DNA from: CAZACQ01 sp964483725
GTDB lineage: Bacteria; Patescibacteriota; Gracilibacteria; Absconditabacterales; Absconditicoccaceae
Direction: 5' to 3'
Assembly (NCBI GenBank): GCA_964483725.1
Contig: CAZACQ010000001.1
Span: 36,351 to 100,350, forward strand
DNA length: 64,000 nt
Shown here: positions 22,761 to 35,103 of the stretch, in pieces
Layout: each line of letters opens with the position of its first letter
Position numbering within the stretch: position 1 is the first letter of the stretch
Made by a program: the position numbers and the translations under genes
Notes under the pieces: model-generated
What the model saw: the letters and a program-made list of their open reading frames with translations, nothing else
Told to the model about the DNA's origin: nothing
Databases searched by the model: none

Positions 22761-23675
22761 TTATTTTTCTACTAAATTGTCTTTTTCCTTTTGATAAAGG
22801 TCTTGTATTTTTTCGTTTGCTTCATATTTTGGAAAAAGTATTTTTCATAGTTGTAGCTCAAGATTGCATTCTTTGCTTAAATTAATATTATTGCTTATTA
22901 AATTCTCAATCTCTTCTTTATCATATCAATTTTCTTTCATTGTTTTTTGTATTTCTTCTTTTGACATAATATGGTAATCTCACTTTATCTTATTTCAATC
23001 AAATGCTTTTCATTCCTTTATGCATATTAAAGCTTCATATGCTTGCTTGTCTTCTTTGTTAATGTAAGAGTAGTTATTTGAGATTATTGCTTTACAAGAT
23101 ATATCATTTGAAATTTCTAATAGGGTTTGATTTGATTTTTTTGTATTTTTAAATTCTTTTTCATTTTGTGCAATTATTTCTAAGAAAAAGTTTTCTTCAC
23201 CAAATATTTGTTGCCATTTTTTAATAGTTTCTTTTATTTGTTCTTTTGGAAAGTTATTTACTGCCATACTTCAAATTTGGCTATTTTCTCATCCTTGTAT
23301 TGCTACTAGTCAGCTAGAATATTTTTTTACTACTTCTTGATTTATTGTAGGTTTGTTTGTATATCAGCTTACATGTGCATAACTTACTAATTTTAACAAA
23401 TTTTCATATCAAGTATAATTTTTTGCTATCAAAACTGTTTTGTATGTTTTATTATCTTCTTGATTTTCTCATATCATTTCCAATTCAGTTCATATAATTG
23501 GTTTAATTCAAGCTTTTTGTGCATCTTGATAAAACTCTATTGCTCAATACATTCAATGATAATCAGTTATTGCTATGCTTTCCATTCATAATTCTTTTGC
23601 CTTATCCACTATCTTTCATGGTGATCATACTGCTTCTAATAAGCTATAGTGACTATGTCAATGCAAATGTATCAT
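22761..23675 (-). CDS. dnaE: DNA polymerase III alpha N-terminal fragment (PHP domain only)
   Basis: 304 residues, against about 1,100 in full DnaE. N-terminus IHLHWHSHYSLLEAVGSP, AITDYHGMYGAIEFY and GIKPIIGTELEM match DnaE PHP domains closely, not free-standing histidinol-phosphatase PHPs. The protein continues through the end of the PHP region (NLSKECNLELQLGKILFPKY) and stops in TAA just before the polymerase palm would begin. No palm, fingers or intein sequence follows; the next base belongs to the convergent glycosyltransferase. It could be a split dnaE, a decayed copy, or a PHP phosphoesterase derived from DnaE. Start chosen at the ATG giving MIHLHWHS. Confidence 0.8.
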
Positions 23676-23789
23676 TATTTAAGTTAAGTTTGTAAATATT
23701 AATTTGCTTGATTTTTTAATTATCAAATTTATATATAACCATATGCTGTGTAAAAGCAAGTTTTTTATAAATTAATATTTATTGACAAC

Positions 23790-23981
23790 ATGATACTTAT
23801 TTGAATAGTTTTTATTTTATTTGGTTTTTTGGTTATTTTGTTCCCACAGTTCTTAGCTTATCTAATATGAGGTTTTTTTATATTAATATGAATAAATTTA
23901 ATTTTATGAATTTTTCTTATAAAAAAGCAAGTTGATAAGGGTTGAGCTAGGATTGCATGATTTAAAGTTTATAAAGAATAA
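23790..23981 (+). CDS. Small two-helix membrane protein, DUF3096-like
   Basis: 63 residues, nearly all hydrophobic: helices about 2-20 and 23-43 with a Gly-rich turn (LIGGFFILIG), then a basic amphipathic tail (KKQVDKGGARIAGFKVYKE). The pattern resembles the small DUF3096 membrane proteins. Function unknown. Gly residues are mostly UGA. It lies between the divergent PHP gene and the metallo-beta-lactamase gene. Confidence 0.55.
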
Positions 23982-23985
23982 TCTA

Positions 23986-24015
23986 TTGACATATGATTTT
24001 ATATATTTATATATA
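23986..24015 (+). promoter_or_regulatory. Putative promoter for the beta-CASP nuclease gene
   Basis: Perfect TTGACA, 18-bp spacer, TATATA (TATAAT two bases further). It lies immediately after the stop of the 63-residue gene and 32 bp before the next ATG. Confidence 0.5.
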
Positions 24016-24046
24016 ATTTAATTATTTATATAATAACTTTTCTAGC

Positions 24047-25789
24047 ATGTCTAGCTTAAATAGTTTTAATAATGGCTTAGATTCTGAACAATTAGAACAA
24101 AATTCAGTCAAATCTAGCTTAGTAAATACATTGAAATCTGTTACTGTGAAGCCATTTGGTGGAGTAGGTGATTGAGACAAGGTGTCTTTGACAGGTTCAT
24201 GTACTAGAGTTAGAATTGCTAGAGAATGATCTAAGCCAATATATATACTGATAGATTTTTGAATACATCAATGATGAGATGAATCAACTTCAATAGAGAT
24301 GAATTCAAGACTAGATTTTAATCCAAAGAAAATTGACTGAGTTATACTTACTCATGCACATCTTGATCATATAGGTAGACTTCCAATGCTAGTTTGAGAT
24401 GATTCTAGATCTTTTGACTGATCTATATTTGCAAATAATGTTACTGCAGCTTTAACAAGAATATCTCTAGAAGATAGTGCTAAAATTATGGAAGAAAACT
24501 ATAATGCTGCACAAAGTCGTATAACAAGACTGAGATCTATGCTTAATAGGCAACTCTCTGAACTTAGAGATTTGGAATTAGCATTAGATAATTGATTTAA
24601 AAAGAAAGTCAAAAAATCAAGAATTAAAAAAATTTCTGAGATAAGATCATCTTCTTCTAAGAGCCAAATAGAGGAAAGGATAAGTGAAATAAAAACTTTG
24701 TTAGAGGAGTATTGAATTAATGAAAATTCCGATATAGCAGATGTTTTTAGTTGAAAACTTAAAAATCTAGAAGCAAAAGTTTTATATTCGATTGAAGATG
24801 TATATAAAATATACTCAAAAATAGTAAAAACTCCTATGTATAAAAGAAAAGAAATTTTTCCTTGAGTTTATTTAAGATTTTTTGATGCAGCTCATATTAT
24901 AGGTTCTTGTCAAGTAGTTTTAGAAATAGATAAATGAGATTGAACTACTTTTAATATGTGATTTTCATGAGATGTATGAAGGTTTTTTGATCCTTGATTT
25001 CTGTGACAACCTGATGTACCAAATATACCATTAAATTATTATCAGATCGAATCTACATATTGAAATAGATTGCATTCTAATAAAAAGGAAGATAGAGATA
25101 AATTGGTTTCTAAGATTAATAATTTGAGAGCTAGGTGATGAAAAGTTGTTATACCATGTTTTATGATACAAAGACTTCAGGATCTTGCTATGGTTTTGAT
25201 AGAAATGATGGAGTCTTGAGAAATACCTAAAATGCCAATATATTATGATTGAGCTTATATTGATAGAATAAATGATATATTTTTGAATTCTGATAATGAA
25301 AATTATAAAAATTTAGCAAGTAAATACTTAGTTCCAGTACAAGAGTCTGAGACTGATTCAAATAAATTTTTATCTGCTAATTGACCTTGTATATTACTTT
25401 CACCTTCATGAATGATGCATTGATGAAGTGTTACAAAATATGTAAAACCTGTTTTATCTGATCCAAATAATGCTTTATTTTTTGTATGATATCAAGCTGA
25501 ATGAACTACATGAAGAAAAATTCTTGAATGACTGAAAAGTTTTGATTTACCTTGAGTGTGATATGTAGATATTAAATCTCAAATAGAATCATTTTGAAGC
25601 TTTTCATGACACTGAGATCAAGATGATTTGGTCTTTTTAATGAGTGAGTTATGATTGAGGACTCAATCAAATGTTTTTGTTAATCATTGAGATAAAGGAA
25701 GTTCTCAAGATGCTCTTATAGAGGCTTTATCACAAAATTGAATAAATTCTAAACCATTTGAACTTTGAAAAACTTATAAAGTATATTAA
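24047..25789 (+). CDS. Metallo-beta-lactamase/beta-CASP ribonuclease (CPSF/Ysh1-like)
   Basis: 580 residues. Zinc-dependent RNA nuclease of the COG1236 type. Seen: THAHLDHIGRLP near 102-113 (motif II), a long coiled-coil insertion near 140-245 (ITRLRSMLNRQLSELRDLE), FDAAHIIGSCQ, GFSGDVGRF near 304-312, ESTYGNRLH, the beta-CASP domain and SGHGD near 518. The ESTYG box is typical of CPSF73/archaeal-like enzymes rather than RNase J. An N-terminal extension of about 45 residues precedes the fold. Likely role is mRNA or rRNA processing. The following gene starts one base after this stop. Confidence 0.88.
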
Positions 25790-25790
25790 T

Positions 25791-27146
25791 ATGGAAAAAG
25801 AAAAACTTAGCTTATCTAATAAAAATGACTTTGAATCTAGATTTACAAAAGAATATAAACAATCAATACTTTGAGCTCTATCTCAAGAGGAAGTTTTGAA
25901 TGTTATCAAAAATAAAACAATAAGTGTTGATATGTCTATAAATAAAGTTTTGCAATCCTGAGACAAGAAAACAGAAATGTTACTTACTACTGTTTCTTGA
26001 TTGCCTAAAGGAATAAATATTAGAAACCCAGATGTATTAGTTCAATTTTGTAGGATACATTGATTTTTTCCTATTGTAAGGAATATATATTTGGAATGAC
26101 TTGATATTACAAAGATAAAAGATTTACCCCAAATTATGAATTTGTTTTTTTGGATGATAAAAAAATGAAATATTAATTTTGCAGTATATTCTGAAATTAG
26201 TAAAATAGTTGATTTATTAGATGAAAATTGAATAGATTGATATGATGTAGCTGATTTTTATTATATACTTTGAGTATTTGATAATATTAGACATGCATGA
26301 TTTTCTGATATACCTACATCATTTTGAAACTCTCTACAAAAGAATAGGAATACTTGAACATTTTCTGAAAATATTTTTTGTGAAGTTGCATTTAGACTTG
26401 AAAATGAGTTGAGAAATGCTTTGGGTATATATTCTACATATCTTAATCTTGCTTCTATGAGAGATGATACAGAAAACAAAACTGATATGTGGTTTACATT
26501 AAATTCTTGAAATTCAAATAAATCATATTATAAACATTTACCGGTGCAATTTACTACATCTTATTTTGGTGCAAGAAACTGATATTCTTGAAATATGTCT
26601 CCATGAGCTAATAAAAAGTTAATGTGAATAGAAAAGAAATTGTTTCAAGAACAGGTGAATGGTAAAGCGAATTTACCTTTTGTAGTTTTATCTGTAAATT
26701 GAGAGTTTTCAAAAAAAATTGCAAATAGTGAATATTTAGACTCTTATCAAAATTGGATATCAAATAAAGATAGTAGAGAGTCTCAGTCTCTTTGAAAGTT
26801 TCCATTCTTTATAAATACACTTGATCAAGAGTCTTTAATAGCACCTAAAGTTGCTTATGTAATGCTAAATTTATTATTTTCAAAATTAAAATTTAAGAAA
26901 TCTTTTAAATGAAAAAGAGATGTTTTATCATATAAAGATGAAATGAATTCATTTTTGAATGAGATATTGGAATCTTCAAAATGAATAAAAATTGGTTGGA
27001 TATATTTAGATAAGATTTGAGCAAAAGTTGATAGTATATATAAAATTAAATCTCCAAATCCAAAGCAAAATTTTTACTTATCTTGTTATACAGTAAGTTT
27101 TTCTTATAAGTGAAAATTTTTATGAAATTTTAAAATATATGTTTAG
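25791..27146 (+). CDS. Hypothetical protein, 451 aa; possible nuclease-like core
   Basis: Not recognised with confidence. No signal peptide or membrane helix. A central stretch reads ASMRDDTENKTDMWF (about 223-237) and then LPVQFTTSYFG (about 251-261). An acidic KTD box followed by pVQfT is reminiscent of PD-(D/E)XK folds in which the last lysine box is Q-x-T, but this is weak. The start is one base after the beta-CASP nuclease stop, so the two are probably translationally coupled and may act together on RNA. UGA-Gly codons are frequent. Confidence 0.6.
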
Positions 27147-27168
27147 TACTGTAGTATTTAAAAACTTA

Positions 27169-27196
27169 TTGATAATTTTGCAAAAATATTTATAAA
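27169..27196 (+). promoter_or_regulatory. Putative promoter of lysS
   Basis: TTGATA, 16-bp spacer, TATAAA, 40 bp before the lysS ATG, within a 90-bp intergenic gap. Confidence 0.5.
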
Positions 27197-27236
27197 TCTT
27201 AATATTTAATTTACTTTTTAAATTATTCTAAAATAT

Positions 27237-28815
<1,579 letters not shown>

Positions 28816-28817
<2 letters not shown>

Positions 28818-29040
28818 AGGTGAAAGGATAAAGGGTATGGAATTTATGCTTAATGATTAAATATGGATAATGATAATTTTAGAGCATTTGAGGATTTAGG
28901 TTTCTGGCAGAAATTAAAAGATTTAACAATTGAAGTATCTAAAATGATATCCTGATATATAAGGAAATTGAAAGATTAAAGACCAAATAACCTTTCACCT
29001 TTAAACTTTCACCTTTCAACTTTTAACTTTATAACTTTAA
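28816..29040. repeat. Inverted-repeat element with heptad tandem repeats around an S23-like remnant
   Basis: Left arm AAAGGTGAAAGG (28816-28827) and right arm CCTTTCACCTTT (28991-29002) are perfect 12-bp inverted repeats. The right side continues as degenerate 7-bp units of the CTTTCAC/CTTTCAA type up to about 29040. Such short heptad runs are often seen next to four-helix-bundle S23 genes, and a remnant of one lies between the arms. This is the largest gene-poor gap of the window. Mobility is inferred, not shown. Confidence 0.65.
28863..28979 (+). pseudogene. Remnant of a four-helix bundle (S23/IVP-type) gene, 38 aa
   Basis: The 38-residue frame begins MDNDNFRAFEDLGFWQKLKDL. F.DL..WQK..DLT.EV is the first helix of the four-helix bundle proteins named after 23S rRNA intervening sequences (about 120 residues). 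The rest of that protein is missing: after ISGYIRKLKD the frame stops. So it is a truncated copy, perhaps not translated. It uses UGA once for Gly, so it was inherited or acquired within this code. Flanked by 12-bp inverted repeats. Confidence 0.5.
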
Positions 29041-29042
29041 TT

Positions 29043-29636
29043 ATGTCTAAGATAATTTGAATAGATTTGGATGAAGTACTTTCAGAAACTGTAGAACATG
29101 CACTTATGGCAAATAATTATCAAATTTGTTGAATTCCTATAAAGAAAGAAGAGATAAAAGACTATTATATTTTTAGAATGAAAGAATTTGAGTGAATGCA
29201 ACAAGAAACTGTAGATTTTTTTGGTGATTTTTTATTGTCTGAAGAAGCAAAATATATAAAACCAGTAAATTGAGCTTATGAAAAGTTGAAAGAATTGAAA
29301 TCAGCTTGATATACATTGAAAGTAGTTACAGCTAGAAGAGATTATTTGAAAGATAGAACTTATGAATGGCTTGAAGAAAACTTACCATCTTTGATAAGTG
29401 ATGTACATTTTACAAATAGTTTTTCAGATAACCATATAAAAAAATCAGAAGTTATCAAAAAAATATGAGCTAGATGTATGTTTGAAGATAATTTTGATTA
29501 TGCTTATGATATTGCTTCAGCTTGAGTGAAAACTTTTTTATTGGAAAAGCCTTGGAATGTCAGTCAAACTGAAGATACTTGATTTATACAAAGAATAAGT
29601 AAATGGGAAAAGTTTAGTTTGGAGATGATAGAGTAA
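29043..29636 (+). CDS. 5'(3')-deoxyribonucleotidase-like HAD hydrolase
   Basis: 197 residues. HAD phosphatase of the NT5C type. Seen: motif I IGIDLDEVLSET at residues 5-16 with the two catalytic Asp, motif II VVTARRDY near 98-105, and motif III/IV FEDNFDYAYDIASAGVKTFL near 144-163. The bulky middle cap suits the family. It would dephosphorylate deoxynucleoside monophosphates in the cytoplasm. It starts 2 bp after the heptad repeats, so these may lie in its leader. Confidence 0.8.
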
Positions 29637-29685
29637 TATTTACTTACTCTTATTTTCATTTATTTATATCCTAAAATAAATTTTA

Positions 29686-30207
29686 ATGAAAGCATTGATT
29701 CTGATAGCAAACAACTGATTTCAAGATTGGGAGTTTTATTATCCAAAAACTGCTTTGGAAAATGCATGATTTGATATAACTATAGCATCTAGCAAAAAAT
29801 GAGACTGCACAAGCAAACTTGGCAAGATAAATGCTTATGCAGACAATACTTTGGATGAATTAAAAGGGGATGATTATGATATAGTAGTTTTTGTTGGTTG
29901 ACCATGAGTTGTAGCAGAGTTTAATAATGATATGAATTATATAAGAATATTTGAAGAAGCTATGAAGGCTAGTGTGGTTGGAGCTATTTGTATTGCACCT
30001 ACTGTATTATCTAAGTCTAAATTTTTTGATTGAAAAAAAGTTACCTGATTTGATGCATGAGCATGAGAGCAAATAAATACAATCAAAAACAACTGATGAA
30101 TTTTTACTTGAGAAGATGTGCAGGTAGATTGAAAATTTATCACAGCTAATTGACCAGATGCAGCAGAAAAATTTGCTGATAAAATATTAGAAGTTTATAA
30201 TTCTTAG
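29686..30207 (+). CDS. DJ-1/PfpI family protein
   Basis: 173 residues, the usual DJ-1/PfpI domain length. Seen: ALILIANNGFQDWEFYYP near 3-20 with the acidic Glu partner, VVFVGGPGVV near 66-75, and the nucleophile elbow AICIAPTVL with Cys near 102. The family includes protease-like and deglycase-like stress proteins; the exact reaction cannot be told. No neighbours suggest a pathway. Confidence 0.85.
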
Positions 30208-30274
30208 ATTATATTGAATTTTAAACTAATTTTCTTAAAACTATATATGTTATTTATTGATAAGTTAGATTTTT

Positions 30275-31042
30275 ATGTATAAAAATTTAGAAGATTTTTT
30301 ACAAGTTTGAGAAGCCGTAAAGGCAGAAAAGCATCCTGAGTTTATAGATCACTTATTTTCAAAAATAAATGAACATATATCCAAAGAGTGAAGAGTTCTT
30401 ATTTTGACATTAACAAAAAGATCAGCTGAAGAAGTAAATAATTTCTTTTTATCTAGATGATATAAATCCTATTATTTACATAGTGAGATAGATACAGTGG
30501 ATCGTTGGGAAATTATTAAAAGGTTAAAAGACTGAAAAATAGATATTTTGATATGAGTTAATTTATTGAGGGAATGAATCGATTTGCCAGAAGTTTCATT
30601 TCTTGCGATTTTAGATGCAGATAAGGAATGATTTCTGAGGTCTACAACTTCTTTGATACAAATAATTTGAAGAGCTGCTAGAAATCCAAATTCTGAAGTT
30701 TGCTTATATGCTGATGATTTTACTGAATCTATACTAAAATCTTTGTATGAAACTTATCGTAGGAGAAATGTTCAAAATAAATATAATCAAGAACATTGAA
30801 TCACTCCTGAAAAGGCAATATCTAATGTTAAGTCATTAGAAGTAGTAAAAACTGATGATGAACTAGATCTAAGTTCAGTTTGAACCAAATGAAAAGTTAA
30901 AAAACTTAAAAAAATGACAAAAAAAGAAAAAGAAATTATATTGAAAGATCTTAGAAAACAACTTGATTTAGCTGTTGCTAATTGGGAGTTTGAGCAGGCT
31001 TCTTCTATTAGAGACCAAATAAAAGAAATAGAATGAGATTAA
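30275..31042 (+). CDS. uvrB: UvrB C-terminal fragment (helicase domain 3 and UVR motif only)
   Basis: 255 residues, against about 660 for UvrB. Seen in UvrB order: LILTLTKRSAEEVNNF near 45-60, YLHSEIDTVDRWEII, ILIGVNLLREGIDLPEV near 98-114, ILDADKEGFLRSTTSLIQ, GRAARNP near 139-145, ETYRRRNVQNKYNQEHGITP, and a C-terminal UVR motif (EQASSIRDQIKEIE). Missing: domain 1a with Walker A, domain 2, and the beta-hairpin that inserts into DNA. An in-frame TAG lies two codons before the ATG, so this is not a misplaced start. Alone it cannot be a full UvrB ATPase. CGU encodes conserved Arg in TYRRR. No uvrA or uvrC nearby. Confidence 0.85.
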
Positions 31043-31066
31043 TATTTATTTTTAATTTGAAGATTT

Positions 31067-31915
31067 ATGATATTAAAATGAGAACCAGTTGTAGATAGTA
31101 TTAAGAAAAAGCTTATTGATTATAACTTTTGAGACGAAAGTTATATTTGAATATTACTGCTTTCAGATGATATGGCTAGTAAAAAGTATGTAAGCCTAAA
31201 ACAAAAATTTTGAAAAGAAGTATGATTGGATGTTTTTATTTATTCAAAAGATAATGAAAATATAGACCCTTATAATCTTGATAATGTTTTATCAAAAATT
31301 GATTCATTGAACAAAGATGAGAATTGTTTATGAATAGTTGTTCAGTTGCCAATTAATGAAACTTTATCTTGATATTTTTCTTTGATATTATCTTCGATTA
31401 GTCCTCAAAAAGATATAGACTGACTGTGATGAGTTCTTTTTTGACTTAATTTAGTATGAAAAATTAAATTTGTACCTGCTACACCTAAGGCTGTATTAAA
31501 AATTCTGGAATATTATAAATTAGATGATTATAGATGAAAAAAAATTTCAGTTATATGACAAAGTAATCTTGTTTGAAAACCCTTAGCATTAGAACTTATG
31601 AATGCAAATGCGGAAGTTTTTTCATTTAATGAAAATGTTAATAATAATGATTTAAAAAATATTTGTAAAATATCTGATTATATTATATCAGCAACTTGAG
31701 TTTGTTCTTTGATCGACTCATCTTATCTCAGAAGTGATCCCTCTCAAGTCATAATAGATGTTTGATTTTGAAAAAAATGAAATAAGGTAATGTGAGATGT
31801 TGATTATGAAGCTGTTAAAGATTATGTAAAAGCTATAACTCCTGTTCCATGATGAGTATGACCTGTTACTGTTGCATGCCTTTTTGAAAATATAATTGAT
31901 CTTGATAAAGTTTAA
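31067..31915 (+). CDS. folD: Methylenetetrahydrofolate dehydrogenase/cyclohydrolase FolD
   Basis: 282 residues, normal length. Interconverts methylene-, methenyl- and formyl-THF in the cytoplasm. Seen: SKKYVSLKQKFGKE near 40-53 with the catalytic Lys, VQLPINETL near 99-107, PQKDIDGLGG near 119-128, the Rossmann loop VIGQSNLVGKPLA near 166-178, and ITPVPGGVGPVTVA near 259-272. All FolD signatures are intact. The only folate gene in the window; it would supply formyl groups for initiator tRNA. Confidence 0.95.
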
Positions 31916-31985
31916 ATTGGACTTGAAAAAGCATTGCATTAATATTAATATATGACTTGATTTATCTATATAATCTACATTTGTT

Positions 31986-32705
31986 ATGTGAAAATGAAAT
32001 AAAAAGCCAAAGAGAATACTATTGAAATTGTCTTGAGAAGCTTTGCAATGAGATAATGAATATTGAATTGATGTTGATTTCTTGCAAGAACTCTCAAAAA
32101 AATTAGTTTATTTATCTAAATATAAGTGATTACAAATAATTATAGTTATTTGATGATGAAATATATTTAGATGAGTAAGTTGAGCAGCTAGTTGAATTGA
32201 TAGGTCACAAGCTGATTATATGGGTATGCTTGCCACTGTAATGAACTGAATAGCTTTATGAGATGCAATTGAATCAAACTGAAATGAAGTTAGAATTATG
32301 TCAGCACTGGATGTTCCAAAAGTAGCAGAAACTTTTATTAGAAGAAGAGCTTTAAAGCATTTAGAAAAATGAAGAATAGTATTATCAGTTGCTTGAAGTT
32401 GAAACCCTTATTATACAACTGATAGTGCGGCAGTGCTTAGAGCACTTGAATTATGATGTGATTTTATGGTGAAATGAACAAAAGTAGATTGAATATACGA
32501 TAAAGACCCAGCAAGACATGAAGATGCGAAAAAATATGAAAATATTACCTTATCAGATGCATTATGAAAATGATTAAAGGTTATGGACCAAAGTGCTATA
32601 GCATTAGCAAAAGATGAAAAATTACCTATTTTCGTTTGTAAAATTAGTGATATAGAAAAAATTCTTTCTAAAACAATTAAGTGAACATATGTAGATATAG
32701 ATTAA
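31986..32705 (+). CDS. pyrH: Uridylate kinase (UMP kinase)
   Basis: 239 residues. Amino acid kinase fold; phosphorylates UMP to UDP. Seen: ILLKLSGEALQG near 11-22, VIGGGNIFRG near 53-62 (three glycines in a row as UGA), RSQADYMGMLATVMNG near 72-87, GSGNPYYTTDSAAVLRALE and KGTKVDGIYDKDP near 162-174. An upstream ATG at 31952 is in another frame that meets TAA after 16 codons, so the start here is the only workable one (MGKGNKKPKRIL). Confidence 0.95.
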
Positions 32706-32728
32706 AAATTTATTTATTAACTAGCGAT

Positions 32729-33526
32729 ATGAAGCTTGGTGTTGTGACTTCCTATTTTGATGATTTATTTATAATGTCTTTTTTAAATAAATATAATTTT
32801 GATTTTGAAATATATTTTGATTGGGAAAATTGACCTTATCAAGATAAATGAATAAATTCTTCTCTAGCTAGTATTAGAGATTGAATAGATTATTTGAAAA
32901 ATAAGAATGTTGATAAAATAATTCTTCCTCCTATATATGAATTTCTTATACAAGATGATTTAATATTGGATATATTTAATCAATATTTATACTATTCTTT
33001 AGATAAAAGTATTGTTTGAAAAATATGAATATTATGAGATTTTTCTGATTCTGAGCTAGTAAATGATAAATTAAAAAAAGAAATTTCTAAATACAAAGCA
33101 AATGAAAAACAAATAAACACCAAAAATTTTAATCATTCTTTTCCTATTTGGTTCAAACAAGTTAATTTGTGGAAGTATTTTTTGTATAATTTGTCTTTTA
33201 AGCAACCATTAGTGAATAAATCAGTAAAAACTGATTTGAGATATTTCAAAGATGCTTATGTAGATACTGTAATACCACTTAATTATTGATATTTTGCTTT
33301 TCAAAAAGTAATTAAGAATTTTTTAAATCAAAAAAAAATTAAATTCCATTGAAAAGATATTTTAACCAATATTATAGATGATAATCTTTTACATATAAAT
33401 TCTTGAAGATTTTCAGTTAATATAAATTATACATGAGATATTTGATTATTTTTATCTTCAAAAAAATGGAATTGGATAATTAATAGATGAAAGCAAAATA
33501 AATTTAATCTTGAAGAAGTAAGATAA
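32729..33526 (+). CDS. Glutamate racemase-like protein lacking catalytic cysteines (tentative)
   Basis: 265 residues, the usual MurI length. The layout follows MurI: LGVVTSYFDDL (MurI: GVFDSGVGGL), NGPYQDKGINSSLASI near 37-52 (MurI: N.PYG.ks.e.i), then VDKIILPPIYEF where MurI has the first catalytic cysteine box ACNTA, and DTVIPLNYGYFAF where MurI has the second, GCTHYPL. Neither cysteine is present. So either this is a MurI-derived pseudoenzyme or the resemblance is superficial. No membrane helix. It follows pyrH by 23 bp and may share its transcript. Confidence 0.4.
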
Positions 33527-33577
33527 ATTCTTATAAACAATTTTTAATTAGAGATATTTAATAAGAATTAAATTTTA

Positions 33578-35095
33578 ATGAAAACTTTTGGTTTTAGAAA
33601 GCCTCCACAAAAAACAAATATAATACATAAAATTATATTGAATCTTAATTATACATATATTTTTTTATTGCTTTTGTCTTTTTCTTTTTTTAGCACTTTT
33701 TCTAATATTTCAAAAGTTATATCACATGATAATTTAAATATTACTAATATAAAAGAACTTTTTGCTGACTTAGCAGTTTACTCATATCCTTTTGATTCAA
33801 GTCTTACAAGTTTTTTTATGTCATCTAAATATTTAATTTCTTCTTATAATGATTGAAACAAGTTGCTACATAATAATTTGGAAGATATAAATTTTGTATT
33901 AAATTATATCCAAGATAATCATGATAAAATTAATTATATTACAAATAATAAATACAATAAGTTTTTTGATTTTTTTTCTGATTCATTAGAACATAGAGAA
34001 GATTTATATAAAATTTTGTGAAAGGAAGAAAAACAAACTTATATTGTGGCATTGCAAAATTCAAATGAATCAAGACCTAATGGATGATTTTTTGGTAGTT
34101 TTCTTAGATTAGATTTTTATTGATGAAAATTATTAGAATATGAAATAATTGATTCCTACTATGTAAATCATATAGATCCTGATGCTAATGTTGAATCTCC
34201 TCAACGAAGGGAAAAATATATTTGATCTGAGAAAATATGATTTGTATCTAGCAATGTCTTGGGCTTTACAGATAAAGATGCAAAAAATATCATTGATATA
34301 TATGAACAAGCTTTTCCTGAAGAGGAAATTTCATGAGTTATATTTTTACAGTCTAGTTTCTTGGAGTCAATATATCCAAGTATTAGAAATAAAATATGGG
34401 AATGGCAGTTTATAAATGCTAATACAGATGAAATAAGGTGAGATGATTGACCTTGAAAAAAGGATATTTATAAAGAAGAATTAGGTTTATTTTTGGAAAA
34501 TAATTTATTATCAATCATAAAAAATTTCTTTGAGAACTTCCAAATTGCTTTTGAAGATTCAAATGTACAGGTATATATGCCTAATACTTCGTCTGAATTT
34601 AGAGATTTTTTGATAGATAATAATCTTAAGACAGTTTATGATGATGAATATTTATTTTTATGGGATTTTAATTATTCATATAATAAAATAGATTGATTTG
34701 TAGAAAAAGATTTGAGTATATTTTCTTGAGATAATTTGCTAAAAAATACTAGTTGAGATATTTTAGAACACAACTTATATAGTTGAGATTATAGAATAAA
34801 TATTTGATATAATATAAGTGTATCAAACTATTATAAAAATTATATAAATAATCTTTCTGAATTTTATGATATAGAGCTTTCAGAAAGAGAAGAGCATATA
34901 CTTAATCTAACATATGTTTTTGATAATATGTGAATGATATATATGCCTTCTAACTTTGAAGTTAATTGATTGTCTTGATATTATGATAAGTATAATTTTA
35001 TTGAATTACCTAATTATAATTTACTTTTGTATTGGATATCTTGAAAAGAAAATAATAAATACTACAATTTATCTATAGATTTAACTGTTAATTAA
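33578..35095 (+). CDS. DUF4012-like membrane-anchored protein
   Basis: 505 residues. One membrane helix near the N-terminus (YIFLLLLSFSFFSTF, about 27-41) after a basic start, then a large outside domain. The block LQNSNESRPNGGFFGSFLRLDF near 155-176, quoted here only by its centre NESRPNGGFFGSF, is the DUF4012 hallmark found in envelope proteins near glycan genes. The rest is Asp/Asn/Tyr-rich. Codon 210 (34205-34207) is CGA, Arg or Trp. The next gene, hemW, starts 8 bp downstream. Function of DUF4012 is not known. Confidence 0.7.
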
Positions 35096-35103
35096 GATAA
35101 TAT

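Noticed and set aside
22761..23675. Inteinated split dnaE as in cyanobacteria
   Set aside because: No intein-like sequence follows the PHP region and the break falls at the PHP/palm border rather than inside the polymerase core.
31952..31999. Upstream ATG as start of pyrH
   Set aside because: That ATG is out of frame and ends in TAA after 16 codons.
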